Shown one piece after another: positions 37,352 to 47,641 of a DNA stretch of 64,000 bases. Source of the stretch: Nitrosomonas sp. Is79A3 (lineage in GTDB: Bacteria; Pseudomonadota; Gammaproteobacteria; Burkholderiales; Nitrosomonadaceae); the NCBI RefSeq assembly GCF_000219585.1, contig NC_015731.1, positions 3,348,001 through 3,412,000 of the forward strand, in the 5' to 3' direction. The position numbers and the translations under genes are program-made. A model generated the notes under the pieces. That model saw nothing but the letters and a program-made list of their open reading frames with translations, was not told the DNA's origin and searched no databases. Position 1 is the stretch's first letter; the number at the start of each line of letters is the position of its first letter.

Positions 37352-39468
37352 CAGTTGAACCTTTTAAAATCTTACTGGCCGATGATGATGCCACAGTCAG
37401 ATTGCTCATGCAGGCTGCATTAGAGAAGGCAGGCTTCGGTGTAACGCTGGCTTGCAATGGAGAAGAAGCCATCCGCCTGTTTGAAGCATCCCCAACAGAC
37501 ATGGTCATGCTGGATGTTGAAATGCCCTATATGAATGGTCATGAAGTTTGTTCGTACCTTCGCGCGAAAATAGGCAATGAGTTACCCATCATCATGGTAA
37601 CCGGAATGGATGATGTGCAATCCATTGACCGCGCCTTTGAAGCCGGTGCAACAGATTTTATCGCCAAACCGATAAACTGGAATTTGATCAATTATCGCAT
37701 TCTGTATTTAAAACGCGCCTACTTGAACCTCCTTGCACTCCAAATCGCTAACGCACGCAGCAAAGCAATCTTTAGCGCCATTCCAGATACGATGTTCATT
37801 TTGAATAATGACGGCAAAATCGTCGATATGTGCAGCCATTCGGATAATACACCTTGGCTAATCACCGGACCGGAAAATAATCTGAATCAAAGCCTACCTG
37901 CAGATATTGTCAATTTGTATCTGGATGCGGCTGGCCGAGCTCGCCGGTATGGAACGGTCGAGCTTTTCGAGTATCCGCTCAAACTGGATGATGATAAAAC
38001 CAGATACTATGAAAATCGTATTGTGGTTATTGATCCTCAGGAAACACTTTGCCTGGTTCGTGATATTACAGAGCGCAAGGATTCGGAAAACAAAATATTT
38101 CACCTCGCTTATTTTGATAATCTGACTGGATTACCCAACCGCCAATCCTTTATGGAGCGTTTAGAAGGAGAAATTAAACGCGCAAACTATACAGATAGCA
38201 AATTGGCGGTACTTTTTCTGGATTTGGATGGATTCAAAAGCATTAATGACACGATGGGACATAATACCGGCGATGTTATTCTGCAATCAACCGCTGACCG
38301 GCTGCAAAGCAGCACTCGTCCATCTGATTTTATATCCCGTAGCAACGCTGATAACTCAGAGGTTAAACTCGCTCGCCTCGGGGGCGATGAATTCACTGTC
38401 GTCATTCCTAATCTCCCTCGTGCAGAAGATGCCTTAATTCTGGCGCATCGAATTCGTGAAGCCATGCGCCGCCCTTTCCAGCTTGAGAGTCGTGATGTCG
38501 TCCTGACTGCGAGTATCGGCATTGCCCTCTACCCAGACGATGGTAAAGACGCGGAAACGCTACTGAAACATGCGGATACCGCAATGTATCACGCAAAAAA
38601 TGAAGGCCGGGATAACTGTCAATTTTACAATATCGACCTAACACTTCACGCCGAAAAACGCATGCATCTGGAAAATGATTTACGTAATGCATTGCAGCAA
38701 AATGAATTTCATCTTGTATACCAGCCGCAGTTGGATGTTGCGACTGGAAGTATACAATCGGTAGAAGCACTGATTCGCTGGCAGCATCCGCAACAAGGGC
38801 TCATTTCGCCTCTCGATTTTATTCCATTAGCCGAAGAAAATGGCCTCATCATCTCAATCGGTGCATGGGTGTTGCGGACAGCCTGCTCTGAAGCTGCTCA
38901 GTGGCACAAGAACGGGCAATGCTTACAAGTAGCGGTAAACCTCTCTCCTCTGCAGATAAAAAACCCTGAGCTGGTTGATACTGTCCTCAACATTCTGGCT
39001 GAGACCGGTTTTCCACCCAATAAGCTTGTTCTGGAAATCACCGAGGGCGCTTTAATGGAGCACAATGCTAATACCTTGACCAGACTCCACACGTTACGCG
39101 ATCATGGTATCGAAATTGCTCTGGATGATTTTGGCACAGGTTACTCTTCAATGAATTATTTAAAACGCCTGCCTATTAATAACATCAAAGTGGATCAAAG
39201 CTTTATACGTGGCCTGCTGAATGATAAAGACAGCCTTGCGATCGTCAAGGCAATAATCTCTTTATCGAAGAATCTTGGCTTTTCCGTGACTGCCGAAGGG
39301 ATCGAAACACTGAATCAGGCTCAAATTCTGAAATATTTCGGCTGCGAAACCTTGCAAGGCTTCTTCTTCAGCGAGCCCATCGCCATGAAAGAAATTTTTT
39401 CTCTCGCGGATAAACAGTGGATCATCCAGGCTGTCAAACCCAATGGAATAGATCATGAAAATTGCTGA
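37348..39468 (+). CDS. Response regulator with PAS, GGDEF and EAL domains
   Basis: Domains in order are REC (1-125, acceptor Asp in [13 protein letters not shown]), PAS (about 140-235), GGDEF (about 245-420) and EAL (435-690). GGDEF is intact (ARLGGDEF near 345), as is EAL (SVEALIRW near 473) with DDFGTGYSS. Both synthesis and hydrolysis of c-di-GMP are possible. Between the likely inhibitory RxxD (TRPSD) and GGDEF there is an unusual insertion of about 15 residues, which would move the I-site. The GTG start overlaps the kinase stop by four bases. It is the obvious output partner of the hybrid kinase. Confidence 0.93.
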   Translation: MTVEPFKILLADDDATVRLLMQAALEKAGFGVTLACNGEEAIRLFEASPTDMVMLDVEMPYMNGHEVCSYLRAKIGNELPIIMVTGMDDVQSIDRAFEAGATDFIAKPINWNLINYRILYLKRAYLNLLALQIANARSKAIFSAIPDTMFILNNDGKIVDMCSHSDNTPWLITGPENNLNQSLPADIVNLYLDAAGRARRYGTVELFEYPLKLDDDKTRYYENRIVVIDPQETLCLVRDITERKDSENKIFHLAYFDNLTGLPNRQSFMERLEGEIKRANYTDSKLAVLFLDLDGFKSINDTMGHNTGDVILQSTADRLQSSTRPSDFISRSNADNSEVKLARLGGDEFTVVIPNLPRAEDALILAHRIREAMRRPFQLESRDVVLTASIGIALYPDDGKDAETLLKHADTAMYHAKNEGRDNCQFYNIDLTLHAEKRMHLENDLRNALQQNEFHLVYQPQLDVATGSIQSVEALIRWQHPQQGLISPLDFIPLAEENGLIISIGAWVLRTACSEAAQWHKNGQCLQVAVNLSPLQIKNPELVDTVLNILAETGFPPNKLVLEITEGALMEHNANTLTRLHTLRDHGIEIALDDFGTGYSSMNYLKRLPINNIKVDQSFIRGLLNDKDSLAIVKAIISLSKNLGFSVTAEGIETLNQAQILKYFGCETLQGFFFSEPIAMKEIFSLADKQWIIQAVKPNGIDHENC

Positions 39469-41392
39469 TATTGACCAGTTAAAAATCGGCACATTATTAC
39501 CCAGTCCCAAAGGGGTCGCGCTTGCACTACTGGAAGCTTGCCAACGAGAAGATGTCACCATCAATGAAATCACCAAACTCATTCAAACTGACCCTGCACT
39601 CTCTGGCCGTTTGATTCAACGAGCCAATGCAACAAATCAGCGTAGCCGCGCTATTTCTTCTGTATTTGAGGCAGTACCTCATGTCGGTTTAACGGTAGTC
39701 AAACAGCTAGCAATGGGCTTTTCATTGATCGATCAATATCAAGAGGGCGCTTGTAAAGGATTTAATTATCAAGAATTCTGGTCACATTCGCTGCTCATGG
39801 CGATTGCTATGCAAGAGTTGGGTAAAACAACTCGCGTGTCTGCACCCGATGAATTATTTGCTTGCGGTTTGATGATGCGCATCGGTTGTTTGGCGTTAGC
39901 CACAATTTATCCGGATAAGTACACGGAACTCATAGCAAAACAATCGCCCGGCATAACTCTGAATGAATTGGAACAACAATATTTGCAGACTGACCATAAT
40001 GAATTGACCGCGGCTATGCTGATCAACTTTGGTGTTCCCAGAATCTTTGTAGAACCAATCTATTATCATGAAATACCGACTGAATCAGGTTTTTCCGAAG
40101 GTTCTCGCCCGTATCAAATTGTACATCTGCTGTATTTGGCTAAACAGATAGCTGATTTTGGATTGGCCGAAGAATCTGAACGTAACCAGCGCATCTCCGA
40201 ACTGATATTGTTTGGTGGACGAATTGGCCTGGACACAGAAACATTTGGTACCTTTATAGACCAAATCATGCAGGCATGGCACGCATGGGGACAAATACTC
40301 AAGCTGCCTGCTGTGGAAATTCCTCCCCCATTCGATAAGATGATGAATGCGGCTGCGCCACGCACCGAAAATGCGACGGATGCCGCTTCGCTGCGCATCC
40401 TTTTGGTAGAAGACGATCCAACCAGCCTCATTCTTGCCAAAGAGCTGTTATCTAAAGTTCTTGGTCACACGGTCTATTCAGCCAGTGACGGTCAGCAAGC
40501 TTTAGCGCTAGCGATGGAAATCTTACCGCATATTGTCGTAACAGACTGGCTGATGCCGGTAATGAATGGCCTTGAATTAACTAAATCTTTGCGTGCAACA
40601 GAGTGGGGGCAAAATTTATATATCATTATGCTGACTGGCATAGAAGATGAAGAAGAAGTCATCAAGGCATTTGACGCGGGTGTTGATGATTATGTAACAA
40701 AGCCCATTAATATTCGTGCCTTTCGAGCCAGATTGCGAGCAGCCTGGCATTATCGAAAGTTACAGGATTCATGGGATCATGATCGCGAACAGCTGAAGCG
40801 CTTTGCCGCCGAATTAGCCGTCACTAATCGTAGATTGGAGTATTTTGCTCTGACCGATATGCTGACCGAATTGCCCAATCGGCGCTCAGGCATGGAAACA
40901 CTGGCTGAAGTATGGAGCGTTGCGAACCGGTCCAACCAATCGATGGCTGTTATGCTCCTCGATATTGATCACTTCAAAGCTGTTAACGATACCCATGGCC
41001 ATGCCGTTGGCGACAAAGTGCTAAAACAAGTAGCCGCATCTATTCGAAAAATTGCCCGCAAAGGCGATACTTTTTGCCGTATGGGCGGAGAAGAGTTTTT
41101 GGTCATTTGCCAGCCGGGGAACATCGAATTAAAGTCCCTTGTTCTATTTGCAGAAAGACTCCGCCAGCATATCAATGCACAACAAATTGTCATCGGTGAA
41201 TTGCACATCCAAGTCTCCATTAGTATCGGTATTGCCTTAAAAGAAACCAGCATGAAAAGCGAAGACCAACTCGTCAATGCTGCTGATAAGGCGCTTTATG
41301 CCGCTAAAAATGCCGGTAGAAATAGAGTTTTCCTGATGATAAACAATAAGTTCTTAGCTGCACCCATAACACCCGTTAATCCCCCCAGGTAA
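39455..41392 (+). CDS. HDOD-REC-GGDEF signalling protein
   Basis: The 645-residue protein has an N-terminal HDOD domain (about 1-280; LIQTDPALSGRLIQRANA). REC follows at 313-435 (RILLVEDDP, acceptor Asp in IVVTDWLMPVMNG, Lys in YVTKP). The GGDEF domain (464-630) has GGEEF near 544 and an RxxD I-site (RKGD) five residues before it, so it should be an active, product-inhibited diguanylate cyclase. The start overlaps the previous gene by 14 bp. The REC could take phosphate from the same hybrid kinase, giving a branched output. Confidence 0.93.
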   Translation: MKIADIDQLKIGTLLPSPKGVALALLEACQREDVTINEITKLIQTDPALSGRLIQRANATNQRSRAISSVFEAVPHVGLTVVKQLAMGFSLIDQYQEGACKGFNYQEFWSHSLLMAIAMQELGKTTRVSAPDELFACGLMMRIGCLALATIYPDKYTELIAKQSPGITLNELEQQYLQTDHNELTAAMLINFGVPRIFVEPIYYHEIPTESGFSEGSRPYQIVHLLYLAKQIADFGLAEESERNQRISELILFGGRIGLDTETFGTFIDQIMQAWHAWGQILKLPAVEIPPPFDKMMNAAAPRTENATDAASLRILLVEDDPTSLILAKELLSKVLGHTVYSASDGQQALALAMEILPHIVVTDWLMPVMNGLELTKSLRATEWGQNLYIIMLTGIEDEEEVIKAFDAGVDDYVTKPINIRAFRARLRAAWHYRKLQDSWDHDREQLKRFAAELAVTNRRLEYFALTDMLTELPNRRSGMETLAEVWSVANRSNQSMAVMLLDIDHFKAVNDTHGHAVGDKVLKQVAASIRKIARKGDTFCRMGGEEFLVICQPGNIELKSLVLFAERLRQHINAQQIVIGELHIQVSISIGIALKETSMKSEDQLVNAADKALYAAKNAGRNRVFLMINNKFLAAPITPVNPPR

Positions 41393-41559
41393 AGCATAGC
41401 CGAATCCCTTTTATTCTAGAAAAGAACCATGAATTCCCGGTAATTTAAGTTTTAAAGAATACACTGCCCGGTTATCATGGAAAATTCTGACAAAAAAGAA
41501 TGAATATCCTTTTTTAACAAAAACCGATACATCAATAACAACCCCTAAAATCGTTTCTT

Positions 41560-43638
41560 GTGATCTCAATACCCGGCTCCGGCCTGACAATATTATTGAA
41601 TCTGAAGCTGTTCATATTCATTTTTCTATGTTGTTTAACCAATTTCTCGGCGGCAGATAGCAAAGCGATTACTGGAAGAAAATCGATTGAGAATCAATTT
41701 CTAGATCTCAGCATCGAAGAATTGATGAAAGTTGAAGTCACTTCCGCATCAAGACGCACACAGAAACTTTCTGAAGTCCCCTCTGCTATTTTCGTGATTA
41801 CCCAGGACGATATCCGCCGCTCTGGCGCGACCAGCATCCCGGAAGCCTTACGTATGGCTCCCGGTGTAGAAGTCGCGCGGATCGGCACGGATAAATGGGC
41901 AATCAGCATACGGGGTTTCAATGGCCGGTTTGCAGACAAGCTGCAGGTCCTGATGGATGGCCGGAGTGTTTACAATCCGCTCTTCGCTGGCGTCCAGTGG
42001 GAACAACAAGATACCTTGATGGAGGATATCGAACGTATCGAAGTGATACGCGGCCCCAATGCAGCCGTATGGGGCGCTAATGCGGTGAATGGCATTATCA
42101 ATATTATCACCAAGAAAGCTGCTGATACCCAAGGTACCTTGCTTTCAGCGGGTGGTGGCAGTTTTGAGCAAGGGTTTTTTGGCGCACGCCATGGTGGAAA
42201 AATCAATGACGATACCTTCTACCGCTTCTATGCCAAAGGATTCACCAGAGATCAGATGAAAACCACCTCGGGAGACAATGCCAATGATGCTTGGCACAAC
42301 GCCAGAGGGGGATTTAGACTGGATCACACACGCGGAATTGATCTGTTTACAATTCAAGGAGATATTTTTTACAACTCGTATGGCGATAGGCTAGACAAAT
42401 CCCAACTCAGCGCACCCATTATTCAAATGGAGGCATCCAGAGGACATAATGAAGGAGGGAATATCCGCTTGCGCTGGGATCGGACTATCTCTGAGAGGTC
42501 GGCGATCATGCTGCAAACCTATTACGATCGTGTCGACTATAAATTATTAACCAGTTCAATATTTAAAGCCGAAAGTTTTGATATTGATTTTCAGCATCGC
42601 TTTCCGCTTTTTGACAAGCACGATTTGACCTGGGGAGCCAATTACCGTTTATATCATAATAAAGTTTCGGATACCGAACTCATCTCATTTAGCCCGCGTC
42701 TGCAAACCAATCAACTCCTGAGCGCATTCATTCGGGATGAAATCACGTTGATACCCGAACATTTGCGATTTAACCTGGGCTCACGGTTCGATCACAATGA
42801 CTTTACCGGCATGGAAACTCAGCCTAACGCACGCTTGATGTGGACACCCGATACAAAAAATTCTATCTGGGCGTCAGTTTCACGTGCCGTTCGCACACCA
42901 TCCCGGGCAGAAAATGATATTCAGTTGAATGCCCGAACATTAAGCACTGCCCCTGGATTGTCAGCATTGTTACCTTTCCCGATTCTTGCGCAGTTAAATG
43001 GTGCATCAAATTTTAATTCTGAAAAGTTACTGGCTTACGAACTGGGATATCGCCATCAGTTTTCCCCGCAGGCATCGATTGATATCGCGGCTTTCTATAA
43101 TGATTATAGTCAACTACGGGACTTATCTGCCGGAATCCCATCTTTTCATGCCAGCTTTCCCCCTCACCTGATATTACCCGTAGGGCTAACCAATAAAGCT
43201 TCCGGTTATACACAAGGGGTTGAAACATCTGTCGATTGGCGGCCCAACGAAAGATGGCGTCTACAAGGGAACTACAGCTTTATCGACATGCATATTCACT
43301 CTGATTCTGCGCTCAAGAACCTGGATCCAACAACAGGCAGTGCAAACAAGGTAAGTCCGCAACATCAGGTTTCATTGCGCTCAAACTATGATGTATCGGA
43401 AAGATTGCAATTCAACCTCTGGCTGCGCTATGTCAGCAAAGTAGATTTCTACCATATTCCAGACTACGTCACCATGGATACCAGGCTGTCATTCAAGCCA
43501 GTAAAAAATTTCGAACTGTTCCTGGTTGGCCAGAACCTGCTTAGCCAAAACCACAAAGAGTTTGCATCTGATTTTATTCCCTCATTTCCCACTACCATAC
43601 CCCGTGGTGTTTATGCGGGTGCGGAATGGCGCTTCTAA
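41560..43638 (+). CDS. TonB-dependent receptor, copy 2
   Basis: The 692-residue receptor begins at a GTG with a signal peptide (LFIFIFLCCLTNFSAA). It has LSIEELMKVEVTSASRR, then the plug (IPEALRMAPGVEVARIG, KLQVLMDGRSVYNP, GPNAAVWGANAVNGIINII) and a full barrel ending YAGAEWRF. It is closely related to copies 3 and 4. Its stop is directly followed by the GTG of yfiR copy 3, without a gap, so the receptor and the YfiR protein are probably translated together. The ligand is unknown. Confidence 0.92.
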   Translation: MISIPGSGLTILLNLKLFIFIFLCCLTNFSAADSKAITGRKSIENQFLDLSIEELMKVEVTSASRRTQKLSEVPSAIFVITQDDIRRSGATSIPEALRMAPGVEVARIGTDKWAISIRGFNGRFADKLQVLMDGRSVYNPLFAGVQWEQQDTLMEDIERIEVIRGPNAAVWGANAVNGIINIITKKAADTQGTLLSAGGGSFEQGFFGARHGGKINDDTFYRFYAKGFTRDQMKTTSGDNANDAWHNARGGFRLDHTRGIDLFTIQGDIFYNSYGDRLDKSQLSAPIIQMEASRGHNEGGNIRLRWDRTISERSAIMLQTYYDRVDYKLLTSSIFKAESFDIDFQHRFPLFDKHDLTWGANYRLYHNKVSDTELISFSPRLQTNQLLSAFIRDEITLIPEHLRFNLGSRFDHNDFTGMETQPNARLMWTPDTKNSIWASVSRAVRTPSRAENDIQLNARTLSTAPGLSALLPFPILAQLNGASNFNSEKLLAYELGYRHQFSPQASIDIAAFYNDYSQLRDLSAGIPSFHASFPPHLILPVGLTNKASGYTQGVETSVDWRPNERWRLQGNYSFIDMHIHSDSALKNLDPTTGSANKVSPQHQVSLRSNYDVSERLQFNLWLRYVSKVDFYHIPDYVTMDTRLSFKPVKNFELFLVGQNLLSQNHKEFASDFIPSFPTTIPRGVYAGAEWRF

Positions 43639-44229
43639 GTGAACTTCGTGAACATGCGCTTATTTAATCGACTACTCAAGCGCTTAATTACATTCGTAAA
43701 ACTAAGCTTCTATCACTTTTTATTCGCTTTGTGTCTGGGGTTTTGTCTGCCGGTTTCCCACTCAGTGGCGATGGCTGACAGTATGGTTGAATACCAAGTC
43801 AAAGCAGCCTTTATTTATAACTTTATTGCTTTCACCCATTGGCCCGACAGCACCAGTCAAACGATTAATCTTTGTGTTTATGGCGAAGATTATTTCGGCA
43901 ACGAGATCGACAAACTCGAAAGCAGATCGGTTAATAAACGTCATATCAAAGTGATACGTATTGATAATGTTGAGAAATTAAAAGAATGCCAAGCTATCTT
44001 CTTTTCCAAATCGGTTAGTAATAATCTATCAAGTATTTTGGTTAACCTACAAAATGAGCCCATCCTGACACTGGCAGATACTCCAAACGCCACATCAAAA
44101 GGTATCACAATAAATATGAGCTTGATTAATGAAAAAATTGTTTTCGAAATCAATCTAGCTATCGCCCGGGAATCCGGGTTGGATATCAGCTCCAAATTGC
44201 TACAGCTCGCTGTTAAGGTACATCAATAA
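43639..44229 (+). CDS. YfiR-family periplasmic protein, copy 3
   Basis: The 196-residue protein starts at a GTG abutting the receptor stop; an internal ATG at 43651 is an alternative. The signal peptide is about residues 15-46 (FLFALCLGFCLPVSHSVAMA). The YfiR domain has YQVKAAFIYNFIAFTHWP, INLCVYGEDYFG, ECQAIFFS and LDISSKLLQLAVKVHQ. It is nearly identical to copy 4 at 47641-48237 through most of its length, showing a recent duplication of a receptor-yfiR unit. Confidence 0.92.
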   Translation: MNFVNMRLFNRLLKRLITFVKLSFYHFLFALCLGFCLPVSHSVAMADSMVEYQVKAAFIYNFIAFTHWPDSTSQTINLCVYGEDYFGNEIDKLESRSVNKRHIKVIRIDNVEKLKECQAIFFSKSVSNNLSSILVNLQNEPILTLADTPNATSKGITINMSLINEKIVFEINLAIARESGLDISSKLLQLAVKVHQ

Positions 44230-44393
44230 TCAGTTCTGTGAGCATGAATTATTTCGCCAGACTCTGGAGATAAAAGAACCTGTTTTAAACGTCAAAAAAA
44301 GGACTTAAACCCATCAACTTCAAGCTTCAAGGCACCCAATACTAAAATACCATAGCAAATCCTACTTCAATAATCCCTGAAAACAATTTGTTT

Positions 44394-45524
44394 ATGATTC
44401 CATTGCAAAATTCATTTGCAAAACTAAATTTAGGGTTATTGATTTTTGCCTTCTCCAATTGCCTAGAAAATTCTGCGGTTGCCGGAAGTAAATTAATTCC
44501 TGCCAATAAGCCTTTAGACAATCGGCTACTAGATCTGAGCATCGAGGAGTTGATGAAAGTTGAAGTCACTTCGGCATCAAGACACTCACAAAAACTTTCA
44601 GAAATTTCTTCTGCGATCTTCGTTATAACTCAAGACGATATTCGCCGATCAGGCGCAACCAGCATCCTCGAAGCACTGCGTATGGCACCTGGTGTAGAGG
44701 TGGCACGCGTAGGAACTGATAAGTGGTCGATCAGCGTGCGTGGGTTCAATGGACGCTTTGCCAATAAACTGCAAGTCTTGATGGATGGACGAAGTGTCTA
44801 TACGCCACTATTTTCCGGTGTGATTTGGAGCCAGCAAGATACGCTCATTGAAGATATTGAACGCATTGAAGTGATACGCGGACCCGGTGCCACAGTCTGG
44901 GGCGCTAATGCCGTCAATGGCGTGATCAATATCATTACCAAAAAGGCCGCCGATACACAAGGCATGCTTGTCACTACAGGTGGCGGTAGTTTTGAACAAG
45001 GTTTTGTAGGTGTGCGGTATGGCAGAAAATTCAATGAAGACACGCCCTTCCGCATTTATGCCAAAGGATTTAGCAGAGACAATACCACGTCGCTGTCCGG
45101 CACCAACGTTCATGACAACTGGCGCTCCGCCAGAGCTGGTTTCCGCTTGGATCATAGGCGCGGAATCGATCAGTTGACATTACAAGGCGATATTTTCGTT
45201 AATAGCATCGGCGATAGCTTACTACAACCATCACTCGCGGCACCTTTCACTCGTCCCGATATCGTGGATAGCAAAGAAAAAGGCGGAAATATCCGTTTGC
45301 GCTGGGACCGTACCTTATCCGAAAAATCTTCCATTATTCTGCAAGCATACTACGACCGGGTAAATAACCAGCTCGCGCCATGGACAAAATATGCAGAAAG
45401 CTTTGACGTAGATTTTCGACATCGATTGCCGCTATTTACCCGGTACGATGTTACCTGGGGCCTCAATTACCGGCTATGCATGGCAACGCAAATTCCGAGG
45501 GGAGTATACGCTGGTGTCGAATGA
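44394..45524 (+). pseudogene. TonB-dependent receptor, copy 3, with internal barrel deletion
   Basis: The first 360 residues follow copies 2 and 4 closely (LSIEELMKVEVTSASRH, ALRMAPGVEVARVG, KLQVLMDGRSVYTP) into the early barrel (YDVTWGLNYRL). The sequence then jumps straight to the very C-terminus (ATQIPRGVYAGVE). About 320 residues of barrel are missing. The final Trp codon of EWRF is also TGA, so the terminal strand is lost. The product could not form a channel. The next receptor gene starts about 20 bp later. No yfiR gene follows this copy, so the deletion or a recombination event may have removed it. Confidence 0.88.
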
Positions 45525-45544
45525 CCCATCTAAGCGAAAACACT

Positions 45545-47641
45545 ATGAAAACATTAGAATCTGAAACCCAGTCATCACCTGCTCTTTTAGCCTTGAAATT
45601 GGGCCGGTTTGAATTTTTTATCCAGAAATTCTTAATAATTGCCATTCTTGCAGGTATTGGAAATACCTCATACGCGGGAAGTAAATCCGTTGAGAATCAG
45701 TTTCTGAATTTAAGCATCGAAGAACTGATGAATGTCAGTGTAACCACTGCATCCAGACGCTCACAAAAATTGACCGAAATACCATCGGCTGTTTTTGTGA
45801 TTACACAAGATGATATACGCCGGTCTGGTGTAACGAATATTCCTGATGCTTTAAGAATGGCACCCGGCGTGCAAGTGGAACGCGTGGGTACGGACAAATG
45901 GTCCATCAGTATTCGTGGCTTTAATGGTCTGTATGCCAATAAGCTTCAGGTACTCATGGATGGGCGAAGCGTTTATTCTCCGATATTCTCAGGCGTGCTA
46001 TGGGAACAACAAGATACGCTCATTGAAGACATTGAGCGGATTGAGGTGATTCGTGGCCCAGCCGCTACAGTCTGGGGAGCGAATGCGGTGAATGGCGTCA
46101 TTAATATCATCACCAAGAAAGCCGCGGATACGCAAGGCACACTCCTTACTGCTGGTGGAGGAAGTTTCGAGCAGGGCTTTGTGGGGGCACGCTATGGTGG
46201 AAAAATCAATGAAGAGACACCTTTCCGCGTCTACGCAAAAGGATTCTCCAGAGACAACACGGCATCATTATCAGGAGCGAACAATCACGATCAATGGCAT
46301 TCTGCCAGAGGAGGATTCCGCGTAGACCACTCCCGTGGAATCGATCAATTTACCTTGCAGGGTGATATTTTCACCAATTCTGTCGGCGGGACACTCAATA
46401 GAGCAGTGCTCGATTTACCTTCTGTATCTGCTAATGGTCAACGCGGTCATCAGGAAGGTGGAAATATACGCTTCCGCTGGGATCGGACTTATTCCGAGCG
46501 TTCTTCAGTCATGCTACAAACGTATTACGATCAAAGCCGCTCTGAATTATTGCCAGTCGGAAAATATCTTTCTGAGAGCTTTGACATTGATTTTCAACAT
46601 CGATTTCCGCTATTCGATAGACACGACCTCACTTGGGGAACCAATTACCGCTTATACCGCAACAAAGTCTTTGATACTGATATTGTAACTTTTAGTCCCC
46701 GCCAGCAATCTAATCAATTGTTTAGTGCTTTTATACGAGATGACATCTCGCTGGTGCCGGATCGCTTGCGGTTCACACTAGGCACTCGGCTCGATCACAA
46801 TGACTTTACCGGATTGGAAATTCAACCCAATGCACGCTTAATGTGGACGCCCAATCCTGAGAATTCAGCTTGGATGTCAGTTTCTCGTGCCGTGCGGACG
46901 CCTTCACGCAGTGAGAATGATGCAATTCTTAATTTAGCGCAATTGCATGCTCTACCAGGATCATCTTTTCCCTTACCCATCCCTATTCTAGCAACACTGC
47001 AAGGTTCAAGTAGCTTCAATTCAGAGAAGTTGCTTGCTTACGAAATAGGATACCGGCATCAGTTCTCTCCGCAGGCATCCATCGATATGACTGGTTTTAT
47101 CAACGATTATAGTCAATTGCGTGATTTAAGCTTTGGTGCTTTGTCATTAAGCACAGGGCTGCCGCGACAATTGATATTACCAGCATTACTTAATAATCAG
47201 GCCTCTGCGCTTACTTATGGTTTTGAAGTATCTACTGATTGGCGGCCTGTGGATAAATGGCGCCTGCAAAGCAGCTACAGCTTTCTTGATATGCATATTT
47301 CCTCCAATGAATTACTAAAAAAACTGGATCCAACCAATGGTGGCGCAGCCAAGGTGAACCCTCAGCATCAATTGTCACTGCGCTCAAACTATGATTTCTC
47401 TGAAAAATTGCAGCTTAACCTTTGGTTGCGTTATACCAGTGCTATCTCGTTTTACAGTATCCCGAGCTATGTCACGATGGATGCAAAGCTGGCGTACAAA
47501 CCAATACGAAATGTTGAATTATTTCTCGTAGGGCAAAATCTTTTTAGTCAAAACCACCGAGAATTAGTATCCGACGGTGTTCCTTTCATGCCGGCATTTA
47601 TACCACGTGGAATTTACGCAGGAGCGGAGTGGCGCTTCTAA
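45545..47641 (+). CDS. TonB-dependent receptor, copy 4
   Basis: The start chosen is the ATG at 45545 (MKTLESETQ); the open frame runs upstream into the deleted receptor but without support. The 698-residue protein has a signal-like segment (FLIIAILAGIGNTSYA), LSIEELMNVSVTTASRR, the plug motifs (ALRMAPGVQVERVG, KLQVLMDGRSVYSP, GPAATVWGANAVNGVINII) and a full barrel ending YAGAEWRF. Its TAA overlaps the ATG of yfiR copy 4 (TAATG). It is most like copies 2 and 3 and so belongs to a local tandem expansion. Confidence 0.92.
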   Translation: MKTLESETQSSPALLALKLGRFEFFIQKFLIIAILAGIGNTSYAGSKSVENQFLNLSIEELMNVSVTTASRRSQKLTEIPSAVFVITQDDIRRSGVTNIPDALRMAPGVQVERVGTDKWSISIRGFNGLYANKLQVLMDGRSVYSPIFSGVLWEQQDTLIEDIERIEVIRGPAATVWGANAVNGVINIITKKAADTQGTLLTAGGGSFEQGFVGARYGGKINEETPFRVYAKGFSRDNTASLSGANNHDQWHSARGGFRVDHSRGIDQFTLQGDIFTNSVGGTLNRAVLDLPSVSANGQRGHQEGGNIRFRWDRTYSERSSVMLQTYYDQSRSELLPVGKYLSESFDIDFQHRFPLFDRHDLTWGTNYRLYRNKVFDTDIVTFSPRQQSNQLFSAFIRDDISLVPDRLRFTLGTRLDHNDFTGLEIQPNARLMWTPNPENSAWMSVSRAVRTPSRSENDAILNLAQLHALPGSSFPLPIPILATLQGSSSFNSEKLLAYEIGYRHQFSPQASIDMTGFINDYSQLRDLSFGALSLSTGLPRQLILPALLNNQASALTYGFEVSTDWRPVDKWRLQSSYSFLDMHISSNELLKKLDPTNGGAAKVNPQHQLSLRSNYDFSEKLQLNLWLRYTSAISFYSIPSYVTMDAKLAYKPIRNVELFLVGQNLFSQNHRELVSDGVPFMPAFIPRGIYAGAEWRF

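Noticed and set aside
44394-45524. Deleted receptor as a functional short outer-membrane protein
   Set aside because: It lacks most barrel strands and the terminal aromatic strand signal, so insertion in the outer membrane is not expected.
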